Below, piece after piece: positions 25,164 to 34,832 of a DNA stretch of 64,000 nucleotides. The DNA lies in contig CBDUTO010000005.1 of the NCBI GenBank assembly GCA_965370315.1, positions 1 to 64,000 on the forward strand, read 5' to 3'. This stretch comes from 1-14-2-50-31-20 sp965370315 (GTDB taxonomy: Bacteria > Bacteroidota > Ignavibacteria > Ignavibacteriales > Melioribacteraceae). Position 1 is the first letter of the stretch. Each line of letters opens with the position of its first letter. A model generated the notes under the pieces. The model saw only the letters and a program-made list of their open reading frames with translations. It was not told the DNA's origin and ran no database searches. A program made the translations under genes and the position numbers.

Positions 25164-27359
25164 ATGATAGAGAATATATTTTGGACAGTTCCTGTTGCAT
25201 CAATTATTGCATTGGCTTTTGCTGCATTCTTTTTTAAACAGATGATGAAAAACAGTGAAGGTACTGAAAGAATGGTTACAATTGCCGAACATGTTCGCAA
25301 AGGTGCTATGGCATATTTAAAACAACAGTATAAAGTTGTGGGAATATTTTTTGCAATAATGACAGTACTTTTTTCAATTATGGCATATGGATTTAATTTG
25401 CAAAATCCTTGGGTGCCATTTGCGTTTTTAACTGGTGGATTCTTTTCAGGACTAGCAGGTTTCTTTGGAATGAAGACAGCCACGTATGCCTCTGCACGTA
25501 CTGCTAATGCTGCACGCGATTCACTTAACGGAGCCTTAAAAATTGCATTTAGAAGCGGTGCGGTTATGGGACTTGTTGTTGTAGGACTTGGATTATTGGA
25601 TATCTCCATTTGGTTTGTTGCATTAAATTATTTTTATCCAATAGGAATTGATGATGGACACAATTTAGTGGTTATTACGACAACTATGTTAACATTTGGC
25701 ATGGGTGCCTCAGCTCAAGCATTGTTTGCTAGAGTTGGTGGTGGAATATTTACTAAAGCTGCCGACGTTGGGGGAGACTTAGTAGGTAAGGTAGAAGCTG
25801 GAATTCCCGAAGATGATCCACGCAATCCTGCTACAATAGCTGATAATGTTGGAGATAACGTTGGTGACGTTGCCGGTATGGGTGCTGATCTATATGAGTC
25901 ATACTGTGGATCAATCCTTGCTACATCTGCTCTTGGTGCTGCGGCTTTTATGGGCAACAACGAAATGCAACTTAAAGCTGTTATTGCTCCAATGCTTATT
26001 GCTGCTGTAGGAATTATACTTTCAATTCTCGGAATCTTTTTAGTTAAAACAAAAGAAGGTGCAACTCAAAAAGAACTTCTAGAATCTTTAGGACGTGGAA
26101 TTAATATTAGTTCAGTATTAGTAATTATTTTTTCGCTTGGCATATTACATATAGTTGGAGTCGAAAACGTATATGGTATTTGGGGTGCAATTATTGTTGG
26201 TTTGGTCACAGGTACTGTAATTGGAAAGGCTACAGAGTATTATACTTCTGCAACATACAGCCCAACGCAAATGATTGCTAGAAGCACAGAGTTTGGTTCA
26301 GCTACGGTTATCATATCAGGTCTTGGCACAGGAATGATTTCCACTACTATTCCAGTTCTTGCAGTTGTCTTTGGAATTGTTTTGTCATTCTTATTTGCTT
26401 CTGGTTTTGATTTTAGCAATATGGGGCTTGGTTTATATGGTGTTGGTATCGCCGCCGTTGGAATGCTTTCTACTCTTGGAATAACACTAGCAACAGATGC
26501 CTACGGACCTATTGCAGATAATGCTGGTGGTAATGCGGAGATGAGCGGACTTGGAGAGGAAGTTAGAAAAAGAACAGATGCTCTTGATTCACTTGGTAAC
26601 ACAACAGCTGCAACTGGTAAAGGATTTGCAATCGGATCTGCTGCACTTACAGCACTAGCTTTACTTGCCTCATATATTGAAGAATTAAAAATTGGATTAT
26701 TACGAATTGGCGAAACGGTTTTAGAATTCAGCAATGGAACAACCGTGGATATTGCAACTGCAACGTTAGCAGATTTTATGAACTACTATCAAGTAAACCT
26801 AATGAATCCAAAAGTATTAGTTGGAATGCTTGTTGGTTCAATGATGTCTTTTCTATTTTGTGGTTTAACAATGAATGCCGTTGGACGTGCAGCGTCTAAA
26901 ATGGTAGAAGAAGTACGACGACAATTTAGAGAAATCCCTGGAATAATGGAAAGCAAAGCAGAGCCAGACTATGCACGATGTGTTGAAATATCTACCAAAG
27001 GTGCACAGAGAGAGATGTTGCTCCCAGCTTCTCTTGCAATATTAGTCCCAATTATTGTTGGTTTAATAATGGGAGTTCCTGCAGTTATTGGATTGATGGT
27101 TGGGGCATTAGTGGCTGGATTTGTATTGGCTGTATTCATGGCAAATTCTGGTGGTGCGTGGGATAATGCTAAAAAATATATTGAAGAAGGTCATCTTGGA
27201 GGAAAAGGTTCAAACGCACATAGAGCTGCAATTATAGGTGATACTGTGGGTGACCCTTTCAAAGATACTTCAGGACCAAGTCTAAATATTCTGATTAAAC
27301 TAATGAGTATGGTCGCAATTGTTATGTCTGGATTAACTGTGGCATTTAGTCTCATGTAG
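25164..27359 (+). CDS. hppA: Membrane-bound ion-pumping pyrophosphatase, probably K+-dependent
   Basis: 731 residues with about 16 transmembrane helices. Hydrolyses pyrophosphate and pumps H+ or Na+ across the cytoplasmic membrane. The substrate-binding signature DVGGDLVGKVEAGIPEDDP (from D201) and ADNVGDNVGD (226-235) are intact, as is the C-terminal GDTVGDPFKDTSGPSLN. The selectivity site reads GNTTAATGKGF with A482 and G485. Ala/Gly at these positions is the K+-dependent pattern, while Lys/Thr marks K+-independent pumps. The pumped ion cannot be settled by eye. AAGGAAA precedes the ATG and a strong terminator follows. Confidence 0.95.
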   Translation: MIENIFWTVPVASIIALAFAAFFFKQMMKNSEGTERMVTIAEHVRKGAMAYLKQQYKVVGIFFAIMTVLFSIMAYGFNLQNPWVPFAFLTGGFFSGLAGFFGMKTATYASARTANAARDSLNGALKIAFRSGAVMGLVVVGLGLLDISIWFVALNYFYPIGIDDGHNLVVITTTMLTFGMGASAQALFARVGGGIFTKAADVGGDLVGKVEAGIPEDDPRNPATIADNVGDNVGDVAGMGADLYESYCGSILATSALGAAAFMGNNEMQLKAVIAPMLIAAVGIILSILGIFLVKTKEGATQKELLESLGRGINISSVLVIIFSLGILHIVGVENVYGIWGAIIVGLVTGTVIGKATEYYTSATYSPTQMIARSTEFGSATVIISGLGTGMISTTIPVLAVVFGIVLSFLFASGFDFSNMGLGLYGVGIAAVGMLSTLGITLATDAYGPIADNAGGNAEMSGLGEEVRKRTDALDSLGNTTAATGKGFAIGSAALTALALLASYIEELKIGLLRIGETVLEFSNGTTVDIATATLADFMNYYQVNLMNPKVLVGMLVGSMMSFLFCGLTMNAVGRAASKMVEEVRRQFREIPGIMESKAEPDYARCVEISTKGAQREMLLPASLAILVPIIVGLIMGVPAVIGLMVGALVAGFVLAVFMANSGGAWDNAKKYIEEGHLGGKGSNAHRAAIIGDTVGDPFKDTSGPSLNILIKLMSMVAIVMSGLTVAFSLM

Positions 27360-27390
27360 GAAAGAGCTAATTCTAAAGCAAAAAAATTCA

Positions 27391-27428
27391 CCCAACTTTC
27401 TATTTTTTAATTTAGAAAGTTGGGTTTT
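27391..27428 (+). terminator. Intrinsic terminator after hppA
   Basis: CCCAACTTTCTA (27391-27402) pairs perfectly with TAGAAAGTTGGG (27413-27424), followed by TTTT. The A-run on the other side makes it possibly bidirectional. Confidence 0.9.
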
Positions 27429-27689
27429 AAAATAGAGATTAATAATGAATCACTTCAATATTCTATTCAACACTTCTGCAACTTTATCAAGTAGTTCATG
27501 TTATATTGCACAGGTAGAATCATTCTCATACTCTAAGAAATAATTTCATCGTATGAGTAATTGTTAGGGCATAAAATATTCTGAAATCTCATTACGATAA
27601 ATAAGTAGGTTTTAACTATTTATGAATCGTCTGAGCAAATGTACATGGACAGATACAAATAAATAGTGCATAGGAAAGTCTTTAAAAGC
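27429..27689. other. Non-coding stretch, nothing recognised
   Basis: About 260 bases between the hppA terminator and the tRNA terminator. All frames are broken, and I see no repeat or RNA motif that I can support. Confidence 0.5.
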
Positions 27690-27722
27690 AAAAAGCTCAA
27701 TAACAGTTTGCTATTAAGCTTT
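27690..27722 (-). terminator. Intrinsic terminator of tRNA-Arg
   Basis: On the minus strand, AAAGCTTAATA pairs with TATTGAGCTTT around a short loop and is followed by a T-rich run. It lies just downstream of the tRNA gene. Confidence 0.75.
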
Positions 27723-27727
27723 ATCTG

Positions 27728-27801
27728 TACACCCAGGAGGATTCGAACCTCCAACCGCCTGATTCGTAGTCAGGTACTCTATCCAATTGAGCTATGGGTG
27801 C
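27728..27801 (-). tRNA. tRNA-Arg (ACG anticodon)
   Basis: Minus strand: acceptor GCACCCA (from 27801) pairs with TGGGTGT. The D arm is TAGCTCAATTGGATAGAGTA. The anticodon stem-loop CCTGA-CTACGAA-TCAGG has ACG at 27765-27767, and the T arm is GGAGGTTCGAATCCTCC. CCA is not encoded. The A at position 34 would be deaminated to inosine by TadA to read CGT, CGC and CGA. Confidence 0.95.
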
Positions 27802-27904
27802 ATTTCTAAAAAATTGGAATTACAAATATAAATCAATTACCTTTCAAGTACAAAAACTTATTCGATAAAAAAAATATTCAAAAAAAAACTTATTCAAAAA
27901 AAAC

Positions 27905-27933
27905 TTGACAAATAAATAGCCATCTCGTATCTT
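27905..27933 (+). promoter_or_regulatory. Sigma70-type promoter, surface-protein unit 1
   Basis: TTGACA (27905-27910), a 17-bp spacer and TATCTT (27928-27933). The same -35 hexamer and exact spacing precede the two later surface-protein units, which makes chance unlikely. The predicted start is near 27941, giving a leader of about 120 nt. Confidence 0.7.
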
Positions 27934-28011
27934 CAATTGTAAAAGATAATGTATATTATTTAATTATAAAATATTTAGTTTAATTTTTTTATATAAATTA
28001 TTTACTACAAC

Positions 28012-28030
28012 CCAGCCAAAGTCAGATTTT
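28012..28030 (+). promoter_or_regulatory. Conserved leader box, copy 1
   Basis: CCAGCCAAAGTCAGATTTT, 29 bp before the first ATG of the unit (28060). The same box is found at 42776 and 46141. It lies downstream of the predicted transcription start, so it would act in the mRNA leader, or as a DNA site within the transcribed region. I do not recognise it as a known riboswitch. Confidence 0.75.
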
Positions 28031-28059
28031 TACAAAAATATTTATAAGAAAGGTGTGTT

Positions 28060-28203
28060 ATGATAAACAAGTTTAAATCATATCACAAAGATAATTCATT
28101 TCAAAAAGAGCATTTTATGTTGAGCTTTGTATGTAAGCTTAACAGGTGTCAATTCATACAAATATCAAAAAATTATTATAACTTCATCGAGGTAACACTA
28201 TGA
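28060..28203 (+). CDS. Possible 47-aa leader peptide overlapping the beta-helix gene
   Basis: An open frame of 47 codons starts at ATG 28060 with AAGAAAGG 6 bp upstream and stops at 28201-28203, overlapping the next start codon as ATGA. In the other two units the leader box is 21-22 bp before the main start. Here it is 29 bp before this small ORF and 169 bp before the big gene, so translation may begin here and be coupled onward. The sequence (HKDNSFQKEHFMLSFVCKLNRCQF in part) resembles nothing I know. It has no signal peptide. Real expression is unproven. Confidence 0.4.
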   Translation: MINKFKSYHKDNSFQKEHFMLSFVCKLNRCQFIQISKNYYNFIEVTL

Positions 28204-31200
28204 TTACATTTCTACGAAAAAAAGTAATTTTCCTATTTCTGTTTATCATGCTACCGTCTTTTGCTTTTTCCCAGACGGTTCCCACCCAATCTGCACCAGT
28301 AAATAATTCAATTTGGGAAACAACTACACCCACACTTTACTGGTGGTATATGTCTAATCCATTTTCAGTAGGACCATTTGACTATAGTGTGCAAGTGAGT
28401 ACCAATGCTTCAGATTTTACCGGGGCAAATTTACTAGTTGATGCAGTGGTTACTACAAGTACTGCTGGTAATTATAGTATTCCTTCATCAGCCGGTCTTA
28501 CTATATTAAACACTTATTATTGGAGGATTGGTGTTGGAGGTAACTACTCACCAGTCTGGAATTTCCAACCTAGTACATGGGGTACTGGTACTGGTGGTGG
28601 AGGTGGTGGAGTAACTTACTATACAATTTCTTCTTCAGCCGGAGCTAATGGAACAATATCTCCATTGGGCGATCTTGGTATTGCTAGTGGTTCTGACCAA
28701 ATATATACTATTACTCCCCATGCAGGTTATGAGGTACTTGATGTTGAAGTTGATAATGTTTCAGTTGGATCAGTAACAACTTATAGTATCACAAATGTTA
28801 CATCAAATCGTTCAATCAGCGCAACTTTCCAATTTGTCCCAATAGTTACATATGTTGCAGTAACTGGTGATGATACAAATGGTGATGGTTCTCAAGCTAA
28901 TCCATACAGAACAATACAACACGGAATTAACAGAACTGATGACTTTGGTACTGTTTTTGTATTTGATGGTAGCTATGGTGAGGATGTAAATATTCAACGA
29001 CCAGTTACTTTACTTGGAGAAGATAATCCTTCCACAAGTTCATTTGTAATATGGGAAAGTGATGTAACAATCAAGAATTTTGAGGTATATGCATCAACTG
29101 GTTCTGGACCTGGACCTGGTATTCAGAAACGTGGCTTTCAATCATGGGAGTATATGGAAAATCTTACTCTTGAAAATATTGAGTGCCATAACAATGATGA
29201 ACAAGGATTGTTACTTGAAAATATTGGTAATGTTTTAATAAAAAAATGTCGTTTCTCTGATAATCATATGGGTGGAATAGCTATTATTAATTGTAATAAC
29301 GTAACATTTGATGATGTTGGAACTGAAGGAAACTTAAAAGGGTTCTTTTTCCATAACTCTTCCGATATTACTTTAAGTCAAGTTTATGTTGATAACAATG
29401 GTAATATCCCATATTTATATAATTATCCAGACAGAAATGGATTTACTTTTACAGAATGTGAAAATATTTCAATTTCAAGTCTGTATTCAAACAGGAATGA
29501 AGAACAAGGGTTCAAGTTTGAAGATTGTGAACATATCACCTTAACAAATGTAACTGCATCCGATAATAGAACTGACGGTATGGCATTTATTAATTGCAAC
29601 GAAATTGTATATAATGGTGGATATGCAATTGATAATGGTGAAACTCTTGGGGATAATGGAGTTGAGTTTGTAAAATGTACTAATTTTGTTTTAAGCAATT
29701 TCTCTGCAGACGAAAATTTTGATGGTGGAATCTATTTAGGAACAAGATATACTGGGCAATATCAATACGATATATCAAATCCAGCAAATTCGTTAATGGC
29801 TAATGATTTTATTGGAATGAATTCAGAGGTTACTTTCCAAACTGTTTCTGCTGATGGAAATTTAAATGGAAATGGTCTAAATATTGTTCATACAAGTTTT
29901 AGTGAATTCAATAATCTTAGTCTTACATATAACAATTTATCTGGCTTAGTCCTTGATGCATCGCATCATATTACATTTAATAGTGGTGTTTTTGATAATA
30001 ATGCTGATGACGGAATTGTCATTTCACCACTTGATCATAATCATAAAGATTCACACAATATTATGCTTGAAGAAATTGATGAATTATCATTCTTAGGTAC
30101 CGTTAGTGCTTCAAATAATGGATGGTATGGAATTAATATATACACTCCTCTTGATGATAATACTGGTGGTGTTGGTACTGGTATAGTAGATTCTGATGAT
30201 CCTATGATTGTTGAACCATTTTTTAATGGAAACTTTTCAATAGTTGATAATCAACTTGGAATGCTCGTGCAAGGTAAAATTATTGCACCATTATTCTATG
30301 GTCTTCATTTCAAAGAAGATATTGCTCCTTTATCGGTTGGTGTATTCATAGCTCCTGAAGGTTCAAATCAACCAGTTGATGTCTTAATAAACAATTCAAT
30401 ATTCGACGGTTATGCAGCAGCTAATATGGCTATAGATTTAGCTGGGATCGGTAATGCAACAAACGATGTTGATGCTAGGCATAACATTTTTGCTGGTGCG
30501 TTAGCTGATGGAGATGTTGAAGCCCAAATTAATCATGATTTTGATTCTCCAGGTACTTTAGGTTTAGTTGATTTCAGTGATTGGACTAATGGAAACTCAT
30601 CCTTGAATATTGGCACAGCTTCTTCCTATACTGGTGCACTTGTAACAATTCCAGTGACATTAAATCAACCTATCTCTTCAGTTGTGTTTGATTTTCTACA
30701 AGGCACTTTTGAATTTAATAGTTTAAATCTTGAATATAAATATGCATCAACTGGTACTGGTACACTATTACATGATGCTGGTTGGACAATAATTTTTGAT
30801 TATTCTGTTTCGGATGAACTTGAATTTAGAGCAACTGGGTTTAACGCAATTGCAACTAGTGGAACTCTGTTCTATCTTACATTTGAAGTACTAGATGTTG
30901 CTGATGGCTCAGAAATAATTAGTTGTGACCCAGCAAGTATTTATGCTGGTGTGCCTCTTCCTACTATTACTCCTAGTCTATTTGACGTTAATAATGGAAC
31001 TATCAATTATGTTCTTAGCACCTCTGTTTCACTTATTAGCGGAGATGCAACCTTAAATTTTGCAGTTAATATAGATGACCATGATGCAATTATTCACTAT
31101 ATTAATTCTCCCTTAGCTTTTCCTCTAAATCAACAAGCATTACTTAATGCTGATGTAAATAATGATGGATTTGTAAATGTTCTTGATGCTGCAAATATTC

Positions 31201-31925
31201 TATCATTTATTGAACATGGAATTTGGCCAAATACACCTGCGAGTGGTGGTGGTAGCTTAGTATTTGCAACTCCTTCTGTTGATCAAAATGGATTGCTTCG
31301 CTTCCCATTAACTTTTGCAGCAGGATCAGATGTTCGTTCACTTGAAATTGAATTGAAATACAATGATTCTCAAATTGATTATAGAAGTTATGTTCAATTA
31401 TTACGTGGTGATAAATATCATGTTGATGTTAGAGAAGTTTCTAATGGTGTTGCTCGATTTATATTTACAGCAGCTGATGAAACCGATGGATACTTAGTTC
31501 CCGCTGAAATTATGTTCAACATAAAAGGTGATCCTAATGCACCTACAGCTATTTTATCAACTTATTCTGTAAATGGTGGCACTTTTAGAGAAGGACCAAT
31601 GTATTCTTCAAATGGTGTAACTGGTGTTGATAATGAAATTATTCCAGAAAAATTCTCAGTTTCGCAAAATTATCCAAACCCATTTAACCCATCTACAAGT
31701 ATAGAGTATTCACTTCCTGAAAAAGGATTGGTAACAATAAAAATCTATGATATTCTTGGACGTGTAGTTAATACACTAGTAAATGAAAGAGTAAATGCTG
31801 GTCATTATAGCACTACATGGAATAGTGTAGATGATGCTGGAAGAAAAATCTCTAGTGGAATCTATTTCTACCGAGTTACAAATGGTGCGAATGTAGTTAC
31901 AAAGAAAATGATGCTTATTAAATAG
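28200..31925 (+). CDS. Giant secreted right-handed beta-helix protein with dockerin-like segment and T9SS sorting domain
   Basis: 1241 residues. The order is: signal peptide (1-25, FAFSQ); an FN3-like domain (to about 125); a Gly-rich linker; a bacterial surface repeat (about 140-212, ISSSAGANGTISPLGD); the start of a parallel beta-helix (VAVTGDDTNGDGSQANPYRTIQHGI) running to about 780 with repeated N-I-x-L/D-N-N-x-x-G coils; cohesin-like beta domains; a dockerin-like calcium loop (DVNNDGFVNVLDAANILSFI); another cohesin-like domain; and the type A sorting domain (last 85 residues, SQNYPNPFNPST to TKKMMLIK). Beta-helices of this kind bind or cleave polysaccharides. No catalytic triad is identifiable. 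It is anchored or released at the cell surface by T9SS. It is the first large gene of a seven-gene unit. Confidence 0.85.
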   Translation: MITFLRKKVIFLFLFIMLPSFAFSQTVPTQSAPVNNSIWETTTPTLYWWYMSNPFSVGPFDYSVQVSTNASDFTGANLLVDAVVTTSTAGNYSIPSSAGLTILNTYYWRIGVGGNYSPVWNFQPSTWGTGTGGGGGGVTYYTISSSAGANGTISPLGDLGIASGSDQIYTITPHAGYEVLDVEVDNVSVGSVTTYSITNVTSNRSISATFQFVPIVTYVAVTGDDTNGDGSQANPYRTIQHGINRTDDFGTVFVFDGSYGEDVNIQRPVTLLGEDNPSTSSFVIWESDVTIKNFEVYASTGSGPGPGIQKRGFQSWEYMENLTLENIECHNNDEQGLLLENIGNVLIKKCRFSDNHMGGIAIINCNNVTFDDVGTEGNLKGFFFHNSSDITLSQVYVDNNGNIPYLYNYPDRNGFTFTECENISISSLYSNRNEEQGFKFEDCEHITLTNVTASDNRTDGMAFINCNEIVYNGGYAIDNGETLGDNGVEFVKCTNFVLSNFSADENFDGGIYLGTRYTGQYQYDISNPANSLMANDFIGMNSEVTFQTVSADGNLNGNGLNIVHTSFSEFNNLSLTYNNLSGLVLDASHHITFNSGVFDNNADDGIVISPLDHNHKDSHNIMLEEIDELSFLGTVSASNNGWYGINIYTPLDDNTGGVGTGIVDSDDPMIVEPFFNGNFSIVDNQLGMLVQGKIIAPLFYGLHFKEDIAPLSVGVFIAPEGSNQPVDVLINNSIFDGYAAANMAIDLAGIGNATNDVDARHNIFAGALADGDVEAQINHDFDSPGTLGLVDFSDWTNGNSSLNIGTASSYTGALVTIPVTLNQPISSVVFDFLQGTFEFNSLNLEYKYASTGTGTLLHDAGWTIIFDYSVSDELEFRATGFNAIATSGTLFYLTFEVLDVADGSEIISCDPASIYAGVPLPTITPSLFDVNNGTINYVLSTSVSLISGDATLNFAVNIDDHDAIIHYINSPLAFPLNQQALLNADVNNDGFVNVLDAANILSFIEHGIWPNTPASGGGSLVFATPSVDQNGLLRFPLTFAAGSDVRSLEIELKYNDSQIDYRSYVQLLRGDKYHVDVREVSNGVARFIFTAADETDGYLVPAEIMFNIKGDPNAPTAILSTYSVNGGTFREGPMYSSNGVTGVDNEIIPEKFSVSQNYPNPFNPSTSIEYSLPEKGLVTIKIYDILGRVVNTLVNERVNAGHYSTTWNSVDDAGRKISSGIYFYRVTNGANVVTKKMMLIK

Positions 31926-31946
31926 TAAGTGAACAAAACTATTAAA

Positions 31947-31969
31947 GGTGCAGGTTAAATACCTGCACC
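31947..31969 (+). repeat. Perfect intercistronic hairpin
   Basis: GGTGCAGGT (31947-31955) and ACCTGCACC (31961-31969) form a perfect 9-bp GC-rich stem with a TAAAT loop. No T tract follows on the plus strand, so it is more likely an mRNA-stabilising or processing hairpin between two secreted-protein genes than a terminator. Confidence 0.7.
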
Positions 31970-31987
31970 AAATATAGGAGTCTAGTT

Positions 31988-34816
31988 GTGAAAATATTCG
32001 TAAAAATATTTAGTTTATTATTAGCCCTTAGTATTGTTGCTCTTGGGCAGAATACTATTAGCGTTGAAAAAATTGATAATGGAATTATTGGTAACAATGA
32101 GTTTGTTACCGTTACTGTTGCTCTTGATGATACAGTGAAAATAAAATCATTATCGATGTTGATTAAATATGATCCAAACTCTATTACATTTCGTGATAAT
32201 ATAAGTAGTCTTAATTTACCTAATAGTAGCCCTGAATCATTTTTTATGCATTCAGTAAATAATGGTATAATTACAATTGCATGGACTTCTACAGCACCTG
32301 TAGAAATTTTAATGAATGATTTATTTGATCTTTTTGATCTTGATTTTACCTATGATAATGATTTTAGTGAAGTGGAGATATTAAGTTGTAAAATAAAGAA
32401 TATTTTTGGACAAACTTTAGATCTTGCCTATTCTGATGGAAGTATAACTGAAAACACTGATCACCAAGTTTTACTATTTAGTCCAAATGGTGGAGAGTAT
32501 TTTGAAGTTACTGGACCAGAGCAACCTATTACTTGGACTAGCGTTTATATTGGATTAATTGATATTGCATATTCAACTGATGGTTCAACATGGATTCCGA
32601 TAGTTGATGATTATGACGCACTAGAAGGGGAATATAGTTGGACAATTCCTACAATAAGTTCTACTACAATTAAAGTAAAAGTGACAGATGATTCTGATGT
32701 TTTAGTTTTTGATGAAAGTGATAATAATTTTAGAATTGATGCAACACAAACTTTAGAAGTCCTATCACCAGACGGAGGTGAAATATTACAAATTGGGGGA
32801 GCAAAAGTTATTAGTTGGACTTATAAAAATGTCAATAAAGTTTTAATTGAATACTCATCAGATAATGGCACTAGTTGGAATACAATAGTTGATAGTACAT
32901 TAGCAAGTAATGAATCTTACATTTGGGATATTCCAAATGATGCATCAGTTCAATGCTTGGTGAAAATTAGTAATGTTGATAATCCAGCCATATCAGATGT
33001 TAGCGATGCAGTTTTTATAATTACTCCAGCAGCAGTGCCAATTACAATCCCTCATGAGTTAAATGCACATCCGTGGTATCCTAACCCACTACCTATATCT
33101 GGAGATGCTGCATACCCGTACGTTCCCGGCTCAACAGATATTATTTCGAAAATTCCTATTACGGCTGGTCATCTTAATGCTGTTACTTCACTTCAAATAA
33201 CAATTGGCTACGACATTGAAGCAATCAATTTTACTGTCTGGGATGATTTTGTGAATACAACATCTATTTTGTTTCAAGTAGGAAGCCTTATTCACTCATT
33301 TGATGATAGTACAATTACACTTTTTTGGAAAAGCACGACACCATATGATCTTTCTGGTGAGTTATTTATCTTAAGATGTCAATACTCAGATGGTACTGAT
33401 GTTGTAGAACATCCAAATTCAGTATTTAGTGAATTTAAATTTATTTCTGCTATAATTGAAGATGTACAAGGTAATTTAATTGATCTAGATTTAATAAATG
33501 GTAGTGTGTCAAAAACACTCGACCCAGTTGTAAAACTTCACCAGCCAATTGGTGGCGAGGTTCTATCAGTCAACACTAGTCCATATCCAATTGAGTTTAG
33601 CTCCGTGAATATGGGTGGTGCTAATGTAAGAATTGATTATAGTGATGATGGTGGTGGAAGTTGGGCTCCAGTTATTGGTGCAGTTGATCCTGCACTTGGT
33701 ACTTACTCATGGGATTACTCTGCATATACTGCTTCAAATAATTGTATAATATTTGTAAGTAGTGGTACTGCTCCTACTCCAACCACTTCTTCTTTAGCTA
33801 AAGACACAAGTGCTGCTTTTGAAATTAATACAGCACAAGTTCTTAACTTACTTGTTCCCGATGGGGGTGAAGCAGTTCAACCTGGAAGAGTAAAAAACAT
33901 TACTTGGTTTAGTGAAAATATAGATAGTATTTCAATAGATTATTCCTTGGATTCGGGCGCAACTTGGGAAAGTGTTATTACAAGTACACCAGCTGTTGTC
34001 GGGTCTTATCTATGGAGTGTACCAGATACAAATTCAATTGAATGCTTAATAGCAATTACGGATATAACTAGCCCTCTTGTGACAGATACAAGTCAAGCCG
34101 TTTTTATAATTGCAGATGGTTACACGTTCATTAGGTTATCAAGGTTTGGAAATCTTACACAACCAACACCTTCAGATCAGAAATCAATTTTTGTTAGTTT
34201 CGAAAATTTAAGTGGCGTTATTAATATCTCTCTACAATTCTCCTTTGATAATGCTGTTTATAGTGCTGATAGTATCTATTCAACTTCACCATTATTTCAA
34301 TTAGGTAATGTGATTTCAAGTGTGAGGGATACACTAATTACAATTACATTTTCTAATACAACTCCTGTTGACTTAAATGGATCACTAATTCAAATAGGTG
34401 GTGAGTACTTTGGTGGTACTACAGATATAACATTTTTAGGTGCACAGATATTTGATGCTACTGGAATGCCTATGAATGTTGAAATGCGAGATGGACTTTT
34501 ATCTGCTGGAGTAGTTGGGGTTGATGAGAATGAGAACACTGTTCCAGAAAAATATTTTATTAGTCAAAATTATCCAAATCCATTTAATCCTAGCACAGTC
34601 ATTCAGTATGGAATTCCAGAAGAGAGTAAAGTTAGCATAATGGTTTACAATACTATTGGACAAAGAGTTGCTACGTTAGTGGATGAATTTAAAACTGCTG
34701 GTGTTTACAATATTACTTGGAATGCTGGTAACCTGGCAAATGGAATTTATTTCTACCGGATTACAACTTCAGTACAAGGTTTTGTTGAAACTAAAAAACT
34801 TCTCCTTTTAAAATGA
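31988..34816 (+). CDS. Secreted cohesin-like/Ig-like multidomain protein with T9SS sorting domain
   Basis: 942 residues. The start is GTG 31988, with TAGGAG 7 bp upstream. After the signal peptide (to about residue 20, ALGQ) come three cohesin-like beta domains (near 22-155, 370-510 and 720-835). These alternate with pairs of Ig-like modules that begin LFSPNGGEYF, LSPDGGEIL, LHQPIGGEVL and LVPDGGEAV and contain ITW and SxDGGxSW motifs, as in the Kre9/Knh1-like family. The C-terminal sorting domain (ISQNYPNPFNPST to ETKKLLLLK) directs T9SS export. Paired with a dockerin-like segment in the gene before it, a cohesin-dockerin contact is possible but speculative. Confidence 0.8.
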   Translation: MKIFVKIFSLLLALSIVALGQNTISVEKIDNGIIGNNEFVTVTVALDDTVKIKSLSMLIKYDPNSITFRDNISSLNLPNSSPESFFMHSVNNGIITIAWTSTAPVEILMNDLFDLFDLDFTYDNDFSEVEILSCKIKNIFGQTLDLAYSDGSITENTDHQVLLFSPNGGEYFEVTGPEQPITWTSVYIGLIDIAYSTDGSTWIPIVDDYDALEGEYSWTIPTISSTTIKVKVTDDSDVLVFDESDNNFRIDATQTLEVLSPDGGEILQIGGAKVISWTYKNVNKVLIEYSSDNGTSWNTIVDSTLASNESYIWDIPNDASVQCLVKISNVDNPAISDVSDAVFIITPAAVPITIPHELNAHPWYPNPLPISGDAAYPYVPGSTDIISKIPITAGHLNAVTSLQITIGYDIEAINFTVWDDFVNTTSILFQVGSLIHSFDDSTITLFWKSTTPYDLSGELFILRCQYSDGTDVVEHPNSVFSEFKFISAIIEDVQGNLIDLDLINGSVSKTLDPVVKLHQPIGGEVLSVNTSPYPIEFSSVNMGGANVRIDYSDDGGGSWAPVIGAVDPALGTYSWDYSAYTASNNCIIFVSSGTAPTPTTSSLAKDTSAAFEINTAQVLNLLVPDGGEAVQPGRVKNITWFSENIDSISIDYSLDSGATWESVITSTPAVVGSYLWSVPDTNSIECLIAITDITSPLVTDTSQAVFIIADGYTFIRLSRFGNLTQPTPSDQKSIFVSFENLSGVINISLQFSFDNAVYSADSIYSTSPLFQLGNVISSVRDTLITITFSNTTPVDLNGSLIQIGGEYFGGTTDITFLGAQIFDATGMPMNVEMRDGLLSAGVVGVDENENTVPEKYFISQNYPNPFNPSTVIQYGIPEESKVSIMVYNTIGQRVATLVDEFKTAGVYNITWNAGNLANGIYFYRITTSVQGFVETKKLLLLK

Positions 34817-34832
34817 CATTAGGTTAGTATAA

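Noticed and set aside
28012..28030. c-di-GMP (GEMM) riboswitch
   Set aside because: CCAGCCAAAG only superficially recalls one GEMM segment; the required paired helices and GNRA-receptor parts are not in the leader.
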